Origin: Flavobacteriaceae bacterium
GTDB lineage: Bacteria; Bacteroidota; Bacteroidia; Flavobacteriales; Flavobacteriaceae
DNA: 7,375 nucleotides
Assembly (NCBI GenBank): GCA_016649785.1
Contig: JAENXB010000144.1
Coordinates: forward strand, 1 to 7,375
Reading direction: 5' to 3'
Positions 1 to 5,252 of the stretch are shown piece after piece (within the stretch, counting starts at the first letter, position 1; each line of letters begins with the position of its first letter). The notes under the pieces are model-generated. The model ran no database searches and was not told the DNA's origin. It saw nothing but the letters and a program-made list of their open reading frames with translations. The position numbers were made by a program, and so were the translations under genes.

Positions 1-377
1 AGATCTATAATTTGGCGAAGTACTGGCTTTTTGTTATTTTTGATACGTCTGAAGAGTCCCATTTGATTATTTTTTTTCTCAAAACAAAAATAAGGGATTC
101 TCAGACACTTTTATTTTCTAACTTTCGGATAGCAGTGATACCTAATAAGGAAATTGTAACCCTAAGTGTTAAACAGGGTTCAAATTCGGTGGTAGAAAAA
201 ACTATACAGGAATCTGGAATCAGCAAGAATTACGGGGTTACCGTATTGGCAATCAAGAGAAACAAACACTATTTAACTGAAATTTCTCCGGAAACCGTTA
301 TTAAGCAGGGGGACTTATTATATCTCTTTGGGAATCCAACAAATATTAATAATCTTAATAAAATACTTTCGCTTTAA
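1..377 (+). CDS. C-terminal part of an RCK_C (TrkA_C) domain protein, 5' end outside window
   Basis: The reading frame is open from the left edge (first whole codon at 3) to the TAA at 375-377, so this is the end of a longer gene. The TTG at 12 is not a credible start. The last 75 or so residues look like an RCK_C domain: a beta strand (EIVTLSV), the GSNSVV segment followed by a helix, then YGVTVLAIKR, then ETVIKQGDLLYLFGNP and a final helix. In the family this small domain binds ligands such as nucleotides and gates K+ channels, cation/proton antiporters and other transporters from the cytoplasmic side. The roughly 45 residues before it are hydrophobic and mixed (LFVIF, LIIFFL), do not look like a TrkA_N Rossmann fold, and I do not recognise them. 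The parent could be a CPA2-type antiporter, another transporter or a soluble regulator. The RCK_C call is fairly sure, the full protein is not. Confidence 0.7.
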   Translation, partial: IYNLAKYWLFVIFDTSEESHLIIFFLKTKIRDSQTLLFSNFRIAVIPNKEIVTLSVKQGSNSVVEKTIQESGISKNYGVTVLAIKRNKHYLTEISPETVIKQGDLLYLFGNPTNINNLNKILSL

Positions 378-408
378 ATAGGTCCTTATCATCAATTTAT
401 TTTATAAC

Positions 409-467
409 TTTAAGTGTTAAACGCGCATCTACTTAACAATAAGTGATGCAAAAACCAAACACTTAAA
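409..467. repeat. 10-bp perfect inverted repeat in the gap before the lipoprotein gene
   Basis: TTTAAGTGTT (409-418) and AACACTTAAA (458-467) are exact reverse complements separated by 39 bp. Between them ACTTA (431-435) and TAAGT (440-444) form a second, smaller inverted pair. The AAGTG/CACTT core thus recurs through the 99-bp gap between the upstream gene and the lipoprotein start at 477. TAACTTTA at 405-412 resembles the Bacteroidota -7 element TAnnTTTG and overlaps the left arm, but I see no clear TTG at the right distance upstream. The arrangement would suit an operator or an mRNA hairpin. It is AT-rich with a long loop and no following T run, so it is a poor intrinsic terminator. The repeat itself is certain, its function is inference. 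Confidence 0.45.
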
Positions 468-476
468 TTCAAACTT

Positions 477-788
477 ATGAAACTAAAATTAATAGCATTT
501 TTTGCTGTAATTGCACTGGTATTTATCGCCTGTGGCGAAAGCACCACTGCAGTGGAATCCGGAACCTATCAGGGAACAATTAAAAAAATAAATCCTGAAA
601 AAACTGAAATTTATGTGACCACTGCAGATGACAAGACTTTGGAACTCTATTTTACCGACCAAACTTCCTTAACCAGAAATGGCGAAACAGTTCAATTTTC
701 CGAACTTATGGAAGGACAAAAAGTTGAAGTTGAAATTGAAAAAGTTGGGAAACGATTAAATCCAGTTTCAGTAAGCATATTGGAATAA
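477..788 (+). CDS. Small lipoprotein with a DUF5666-like beta-rich domain
   Basis: The 103-residue product starts with a lipoprotein signal peptide: MKLK, a hydrophobic stretch (residues 5-17), then FIAC with Cys19 as the likely lipidated residue. Phe at -3 of the lipobox is less usual but tolerated. Cys19 is the only cysteine. After a short linker, residues 28-102 form one compact domain: YQGTIKKINPEKTEIYVTT, then DKTLELYFTDQTSLTRNGE, VQFSELMEGQKVEVEIE and a last strand. This alternation of strands with a 'G-x-V/I ... L-x-x-G-x-x-V' pattern is like the OB-fold-like DUF5666 and related domains, whose function is unknown. The mature protein should sit in the envelope; no clear surface-export signal follows the cysteine. 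The start has no Shine-Dalgarno, as is usual in Bacteroidota. The next gene begins 2 bp after the stop, so the two are probably cotranscribed and may act together. The lipoprotein nature is well supported, the family name less so. Confidence 0.8.
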   Translation: MKLKLIAFFAVIALVFIACGESTTAVESGTYQGTIKKINPEKTEIYVTTADDKTLELYFTDQTSLTRNGETVQFSELMEGQKVEVEIEKVGKRLNPVSVSILE

Positions 789-790
789 AT

Positions 791-1279
791 ATGGAGCAAT
801 TACCAGATTTTTGGCGAACAGAGGTGTACCATCCTCTGTTCGCTCATTTTCCCATAGCCTTACTGCTTATGGGCACTTTTTTTAAAATTTTTGCATTATG
901 GGGAAAAGGAAAATTCCTTGCTGCCCCCGGAACTATTTTATTGGCGACGGGAACAATTGCCGGATGGATAGCTATTTACACAGGGAATCTCGCCGATGGA
1001 ATTGTGGCGCGAACTCTATGTGATCCAACCGTTTTAAAAGACCATGAAAATGCCGGTTATATCATGGTTTGGTTATTTACCGGTGCCCTTTTAATTGATC
1101 TTCTATACCTATTCGACTTTGTACAGCTAAAAAAGCGACTGGTCAATTTTTTGATAGTACTTATTTTAATAACTGGCTCCGTTTATTTGGCTTATGTTGG
1201 ACATTTGGGAGCTACATTGGTATATCAGCAAGCCGCCGGGGTTCACATCCCTTCAGAAAACTGTGCAGAATTCAACTAA
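791..1279 (+). CDS. DUF2231 family four-helix inner-membrane protein
   Basis: The 162-residue protein has about four membrane segments (near residues 17-37, 43-64, 88-109 and 117-137). It carries family-like conserved positions: HPLFAHFPIALLL at 14-26, DHENAG at 84-89 and YVGHLGATLVY at 135-145. These match the DUF2231 family of predicted membrane proteins. Histidines 14, 19, 85 and 138 lie at or near the ends of helices, which would suit binding of heme or another metal or cofactor, but that is inference and no function is established. It has two cysteines (77 and 158), both outside the predicted helices. The ATG lies 2 bp after the lipoprotein stop with no good ribosome binding site of its own, suggesting translational coupling. 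I see no intrinsic terminator after its TAA, only an A run followed by pyrimidine-rich DNA. The family call is fairly sure, and a role in envelope redox or metal chemistry with the preceding lipoprotein is only a guess. Confidence 0.8.
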   Translation: MEQLPDFWRTEVYHPLFAHFPIALLLMGTFFKIFALWGKGKFLAAPGTILLATGTIAGWIAIYTGNLADGIVARTLCDPTVLKDHENAGYIMVWLFTGALLIDLLYLFDFVQLKKRLVNFLIVLILITGSVYLAYVGHLGATLVYQQAAGVHIPSENCAEFN

Positions 1280-1362
1280 AAAAAAATAATTCTTTTAAAA
1301 CCATTTCCTCCCAACTCCATTTTCACTTCTTTATCTTTCCGTTTATATTTATCATCTTTTTT

Positions 1363-1432
1363 TCACTTCCTCCTTTGCACTTCGTACTTCTCACTTATTC
1401 CTCTTTCCTCTTTCCTCTCTTTTCTATATTCT
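1363..1432. repeat. Degenerate 7-bp tandem repeat in a pyrimidine-rich gap
   Basis: The 220-bp gap 1280-1499 holds no gene. Its + strand is strongly pyrimidine-rich from about 1305 to 1435. From 1363 it divides into ten in-phase heptamers: tcacttc, ctccttt, gcacttc, gtacttc, tcactta, then three exact ttcctct units (1398-1418), then cttttct and atattct. The shared core is roughly [t/g]nactt[c/a] drifting into ttcctct. Such tracts arise by slippage and can spread as intergenic repeats. From memory, similar CACTTCGTACTTC-like strings occur between genes in other flavobacteria, but I cannot check that here. It lies just upstream of the candidate peptidase promoter. Function unknown. Confidence 0.6.
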
Positions 1433-1433
1433 C

Positions 1434-1464
1434 TTGCACATTTCGCTAATTAATCCTATTTTTC
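1434..1464 (+). promoter_or_regulatory. Candidate Bacteroidota promoter for the S10 peptidase gene
   Basis: TTG at 1434-1436 is followed after 20 bp by TATTTTTC at 1457-1464. The consensus for the primary sigma factor of Bacteroidota is TTG (-33) and TAnnTTTG (-7) about 19-20 bp apart, so only the last base of the -7 element differs. Transcription would begin near 1470, leaving a leader of about 30 nt before the ATG at 1500. No Shine-Dalgarno is visible in this A/T-rich leader, which is common in the phylum. AT-rich DNA yields such matches by chance, so confidence is moderate. Confidence 0.4.
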
Positions 1465-1499
1465 AGTATTAAAACTCAACATCTCCAAAATTTTTCTAA

Positions 1500-2984
1500 A
1501 TGAAACACTTTTCCTTTCTTCTCATTTTACTTTTCTCATTTTCAACGATGGCTCAAAAGATTGAGTTGCCGGTAGATACTATGGTAACTACTGGTCACTC
1601 TGTAAACATCAAGGGAATTAACATCAACTATACAGCCCAGACAGGCACTCAACCGGTTTGGAACGAAGCTGGTATTCCGGTGGCAAGTTTGTTTTATACG
1701 TATTATAAAAGAAGTGATATAAAAAATACCGAAAATCGGCCATTAGTGATCTCGTTTAACGGGGGGCCTGGCTCTGCTTCGGTTTGGATGCATATTGCTT
1801 ATACCGGCCCAAGAATTTTAAAAATAGACAATGAAGGTTTCCCTATACAACCTTATGGAATTAAGGAAAATCCATATTCAATTTTGGATGTGGCCGATAT
1901 TGTGTACGTAAATCCTGTGAATACCGGTTATTCCAGGCTTATCAATAAGGGAAAGGATACTATAGACAGAAAAGATTTCTTCGGAACCAATGCCGACATA
2001 AAATATTTGGCAGAATGGGTAAACACTTTTGTAACCCGTAACAACCGTTGGCTGTCACCAAAATATCTGATAGGCGAAAGTTATGGTACAAATAGGGTTT
2101 CTGGCCTGGCACTGGAACTGCAAAACAGCCAATGGATGTACCTCAACGGCGTAATCCTGGTCTCTCCTACTGAAATTGGCATAGAACGCGATGGTCCTGT
2201 TGAAATCGCCAACAGATTGCCTTATTTTGCCGCTGCCGCCTGGTACCACAAAAGGTTATCTCCGGCGCGACAAAATAAAGATCTGGATGAACTGCTTCCG
2301 GAGGTTGAAAATTTCACTATTAATTCCCTACTTCCTGTTTTGATGAAAGGCGGATTTATTCCTGAAGATAAAAAACAGGAAATCGCAGCACAAATGGCAT
2401 TGTATTCCGGGATCCCGGAAAAAGTATTTCTTCAGAATAATCTCGCTGTTCCCTTTCACTATTTCTGGAAAGAGTTAATGAGAGAAGAAGGTGGATATAC
2501 CATTGGCCGGCTGGATTCCAGGTATTTGGGGATCGACTCCAAAACTTCGGGGGATTCCCCGGATTATAATGCAGAACTAACTTCCTGGTTGCATTCGTTT
2601 ACTCCTGCGATCAATCATTATCTCCGGGAAGAATTAAAATTCAAAACCGATATCAAGTACAATATGTTTGGACCTGTTCATCCATGGGATCGCAGCGACG
2701 ATAATACCGGTGAGGATTTACGCCAGGCGATGGCGCAAAACCCCAATCTGGATGTGATGATCCAATCCGGTTATTTTGATGGTGCTACCACCTATTTCAA
2801 TGCAAAATATACTATGTGGCAACTGGATCCAAGCGGAAAAATGAAGGATAGGTTGAGCTTTAAAGGCTATAGAAGCGGACATATGATGTATTTGCGAAGC
2901 GAAGACCTTAAAAAGGCAAATGAAGATATCAGGGAATTTATTAAAAATTCGTTGCCTAAAGAAGGGGATTCAGCAAAATATTAG
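1500..2984 (+). CDS. Secreted S10 family serine carboxypeptidase-like protein
   Basis: The 494-residue product begins with a Sec signal peptide (MKH, hydrophobic residues 4-15, likely cleavage after Ala18 in STMA-QK), so it acts in the periplasm or outside the cell. The body is an alpha/beta-hydrolase of peptidase family S10, which removes C-terminal amino acids from peptides, usually at acidic pH. Visible signatures are the oxyanion-hole segment SFNGGPGSAS (85-94), the nucleophile elbow GESYGT with Ser194, Asp427 in QSGYFDGAT and His461 in RSGHMMY. All three catalytic residues are present and in the expected order. The length is normal for the family. There is no cysteine anywhere, unlike eukaryotic members that depend on disulfides. 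A helical insertion around 240-340 sits where the family has its cap domain. A role in peptide scavenging is inference. The gene has its own candidate promoter and converges with the thr operon, so it is not part of it. The substrate cannot be told from sequence. Confidence 0.92.
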   Translation: MKHFSFLLILLFSFSTMAQKIELPVDTMVTTGHSVNIKGININYTAQTGTQPVWNEAGIPVASLFYTYYKRSDIKNTENRPLVISFNGGPGSASVWMHIAYTGPRILKIDNEGFPIQPYGIKENPYSILDVADIVYVNPVNTGYSRLINKGKDTIDRKDFFGTNADIKYLAEWVNTFVTRNNRWLSPKYLIGESYGTNRVSGLALELQNSQWMYLNGVILVSPTEIGIERDGPVEIANRLPYFAAAAWYHKRLSPARQNKDLDELLPEVENFTINSLLPVLMKGGFIPEDKKQEIAAQMALYSGIPEKVFLQNNLAVPFHYFWKELMREEGGYTIGRLDSRYLGIDSKTSGDSPDYNAELTSWLHSFTPAINHYLREELKFKTDIKYNMFGPVHPWDRSDDNTGEDLRQAMAQNPNLDVMIQSGYFDGATTYFNAKYTMWQLDPSGKMKDRLSFKGYRSGHMMYLRSEDLKKANEDIREFIKNSLPKEGDSAKY

Positions 2985-2992
2985 AACTTAAA

Positions 2993-3019
2993 CCTGGCTG
3001 GGTGTGGAACCCAGCCAGG
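2993..3019. terminator. GC-rich hairpin between converging genes, likely bidirectional terminator
   Basis: CCTGGCTGGGT (2993-3003) pairs perfectly with ACCCAGCCAGG (3009-3019) around a 5-nt loop (GTGGA). The 11-bp stem is far more GC-rich than its surroundings. It lies 8 bp after the peptidase stop and 14 bp beyond the thrC stop on the other strand. In the thr direction it is followed by TTTAAGTTCT and then AT-rich sequence, a modest U-rich tail. In the + direction the tail (GCTATAATTC) is poor in T. It best fits a shared terminator or 3'-end stabilising hairpin for both converging units, stronger for the thr operon. Confidence 0.75.
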
Positions 3020-3033
3020 GCTATAATTCAATT

Positions 3034-4329
3034 CTACTGCATCAAAAAATCCTTTAGATCCGAATAATTCCCAATATCTATTGATTGCTTCTCTTTTTGG
3101 AGAATTGATCGAATAGATCCAGGGATTTCCAGTTTCGTTCCGATAACATTTTCAACGGTTTCCAAAAATTTTACAGGATGAGCCGTTTCCAGAAAAGTCC
3201 CGTGGTATTCCGGATTCTCTTTTAAAAAGGTTCCTAATCCCAAAAATCCAACCGCTCCGTGCGGGTCCATCACATAACCGGTATTTTCATAGACTTCTTT
3301 TAAGGCATCCTTTGTCGCTTCATCATCAAAACTATAAGAAGACAAATGCTCTTTCAAATCCCCGAATTGATTTTGAAAAAGTTCCTGGATCCTGATAAAA
3401 TTACTCGGGTTACCAACATCCATAGCATTAGAGATAGTTTGAACGCTTGGCTTTGGTTCATATTTTTCGGTTTTCAGATATCTTCCCACCACATCATTTA
3501 CATTGCTGGAAGCCACAAAATGACTGATGGGCAATCCCATCTTTTTTGCCAACAAGCCAGCGCAAATATTTCCGAAATTTCCACTGGGCACAGAAAATAC
3601 CAACTTTTTCTTTTCTTCAACTAATTGTTGATAAGCAAAAAAGTAATAGAACATTTGTGGCAACCAGCGCGCGACATTTATGGAATTGGCTGAAGTTAAT
3701 TGCATTTTTTGATGAATATCCTTATCCAGAAAAGCCTGTTTTACCATATCCTGGCAATCGTCGAAGGTTCCGACAACTTCTAATGCCGTAATATTTTGTC
3801 CTAAAGTGGTAAGCTGTTTTTCCTGAATTTCACTCACTTTCCCTTTTGGATAAAGTATTACAACATCAATTCCTTCAACCCCAAGGAAACCATTGGCAAC
3901 AGCACCGCCGGTATCGCCGGAAGTAGCCACAAGCACCGTAACTTTTCCTAAATTCCCCTTTTTGATGAAATATCCCAGGCTTCCCGCCATAAATTTGGCG
4001 CCAACATCTTTAAAAGCCAATGTGGGGCCGTGGAATAATTCCAGAATACTGATGTTTTTATTCAATTTTACCAATGGAAAATCAAAATCCAGTGTGGTTT
4101 CTATAATTTTCTTTAACTCCGCTTCAGGGATCTCATTTCCTATAAAGTTTTTTATGACTTCAAAAGCAATTTCAGTTTTTGATCGGGATTTGATCTCTTC
4201 AAAAAATGAATCCGGCAACTTTTTTATATCCTTTGGAAAATACAGGCCTTTGTCTGGCGCCAATCCTTTTAAAACGGCATTTTCAAAAGTTGATGTATGA
4301 GCTTTATTGTTTAAACTAAAATATTCCAT
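3034..4329 (-). CDS. thrC: Threonine synthase
   Basis: This 431-residue PLP enzyme makes the last step of threonine synthesis, turning O-phospho-L-homoserine and water into L-threonine and phosphate in the cytoplasm. The length matches the long bacterial ThrC class (about 430 residues). The N-terminal segment has the family's start (STFENAVLKGLAPDKGLYFP, near 13-32). ELFHGPTLAFKDVGAKF (97-113) carries Lys107, the expected PLP Schiff-base lysine. SGDTGGA (137-143) and the phosphate-cradle-like PSGNFGN (248-254) are present, as are TSANSINVARWLPQ (212-225) and a C-terminal DPHGAVG (355-361). The start ATG shares one base with the thrB stop (TAATG), so ribosomes finishing thrB probably restart here; no separate Shine-Dalgarno is seen. 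It is the last gene of thrA-thrB-thrC and is followed by the hairpin at 2993-3019. Nothing is broken or missing. Confidence 0.97.
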   Translation of the reverse strand: MEYFSLNNKAHTSTFENAVLKGLAPDKGLYFPKDIKKLPDSFFEEIKSRSKTEIAFEVIKNFIGNEIPEAELKKIIETTLDFDFPLVKLNKNISILELFHGPTLAFKDVGAKFMAGSLGYFIKKGNLGKVTVLVATSGDTGGAVANGFLGVEGIDVVILYPKGKVSEIQEKQLTTLGQNITALEVVGTFDDCQDMVKQAFLDKDIHQKMQLTSANSINVARWLPQMFYYFFAYQQLVEEKKKLVFSVPSGNFGNICAGLLAKKMGLPISHFVASSNVNDVVGRYLKTEKYEPKPSVQTISNAMDVGNPSNFIRIQELFQNQFGDLKEHLSSYSFDDEATKDALKEVYENTGYVMDPHGAVGFLGLGTFLKENPEYHGTFLETAHPVKFLETVENVIGTKLEIPGSIRSILQKEKQSIDIGNYSDLKDFLMQ

Positions 4330-5249
4330 TATAAAATTTTTATTCCGTCAGTATTTATTTTTGAAAGGTGTAGGTCAAAATCTATCCCTTTTTCCTGATA
4401 AAACAGCTGCATGGCTTCTTTTACCTTTTCTGCAGATTTTTGGCCTTTACACATCGCGTACACCGAAGGCCCTGATCCGGAAATTCCAAAACCAAGAGCA
4501 CCGTTTTTAATTGCGATTTCTTTAAGATCATCAAAGAATGGGATCAAAATTGAACGGACAGGTTCTATAATTTCATCCTTCAAACTTCTCCCGAGAAGCC
4601 CATAATCTTCTGTATAAAGCGCACTGACAAAAGCGCCCAGGTTGCCCCATTGGCTTACTGCTTTTTGCAGGCTCACATTTAATTTTATGAGAGCCCTTGA
4701 ATCTTTGGTTTTTACCTCGATCAAGGGATGTAAGACCACCACTCTCAATTCGGGAGGGCAAGGAAGTTTTAGTATTTCCAGAGGCTGGTAACTTTTTACC
4801 AGGCAAAATCCGCCAAGTAATGCAGGAGCTACATTATCGGCATGTGCGTTTCCGCTTGCCAGGCGCTCCCCTTCCATCGCAAAAGGAATAAGTTCCTTTA
4901 AAGTGAAAGGCTGACCCATCAATTTATTGACCGCAAATACTGCTCCAGCAGAACTTGCAGCACTGCTTCCAATTCCACTTCCGGCTTTTATTTTTTTGTG
5001 AATTTCAATATCAAATCCCTGGTTTGTGCCCAATTTTTCCAATAAAGCCTTAACAGCTACCCCGGCTACGTTTTTATCGGTTTCAAAGGGCAATTCCTGA
5101 CCGGTAATTTTGGTGATCCTTATTTGGTTGAGATCATTTTTTCGAAGCAACATTTGGTCACCTACATTGTCAAGGCAGGCGCCCAAAACGTCAAATCCGC
5201 AGGAAAGGTTAGCTACCGTTGCCGGGGCAAAAATTCTAAGTTCTTCCAT
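4329..5249 (-). CDS. thrB: Homoserine kinase (GHMP family)
   Basis: This 306-residue cytoplasmic kinase uses ATP to phosphorylate L-homoserine to O-phosphohomoserine, the substrate of ThrC encoded next. GHMP family motifs are in order: an N-terminal APATVANLSCGFDVLG segment (8-23), the phosphate-binding loop KAGSGIGSSAASSAGA (88-103), a conserved GNAHADNVAPALLGG stretch (133-147) and the C-terminal glycine loop GFGISGSGPSVYA (253-265). The usual proline at the beginning of the phosphate-binding loop is replaced by Lys-Ala, which I believe is normal for the Bacteroidota branch. The ATG is 3 nt after the thrA stop; AGGAA lies 11 nt upstream, inside the end of thrA, a weak Shine-Dalgarno, and AGAGG abuts the start. 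The TAA overlaps the thrC ATG by one base. All of this points to one transcript with coupled translation, so the pathway enzymes are made together. Confidence 0.97.
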   Translation of the reverse strand: MEELRIFAPATVANLSCGFDVLGACLDNVGDQMLLRKNDLNQIRITKITGQELPFETDKNVAGVAVKALLEKLGTNQGFDIEIHKKIKAGSGIGSSAASSAGAVFAVNKLMGQPFTLKELIPFAMEGERLASGNAHADNVAPALLGGFCLVKSYQPLEILKLPCPPELRVVVLHPLIEVKTKDSRALIKLNVSLQKAVSQWGNLGAFVSALYTEDYGLLGRSLKDEIIEPVRSILIPFFDDLKEIAIKNGALGFGISGSGPSVYAMCKGQKSAEKVKEAMQLFYQEKGIDFDLHLSKINTDGIKIL

Positions 5250-5252
5250 CCT

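Noticed and set aside
12..14. TTG as start codon of the first + strand gene
   Set aside because: The frame is open to the window edge, so the true start is most likely outside.
160..422. Repeated taagtgttaaac at about 164-175 and 411-422
   Set aside because: A 12-bp direct repeat is expected about once by chance in a window this long, and one copy is inside a gene.
1275..1310. Intrinsic terminator after the DUF2231 gene
   Set aside because: There is an A run and scattered T residues but no stable GC-containing stem.
1363..1432. Heptamer tract as a CRISPR array
   Set aside because: Units are only 7 bp, directly adjacent and degenerate, without spacers or nearby cas genes.
2055..2249. 64-codon frame on the - strand inside the S10 peptidase gene
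   Set aside because: Fully embedded in a conserved gene that includes the catalytic serine motif; no support of its own.
2549..2563. GGGG/CCCC hairpin in the peptidase gene as a terminator
   Set aside because: It is a 4-bp stem within coding sequence, with no T run after it.
3893..4300. 135-codon open frame on the + strand opposite thrC
   Set aside because: It lies wholly antisense to an intact thrC, has no family-like motifs and is a shadow of the coding strand.
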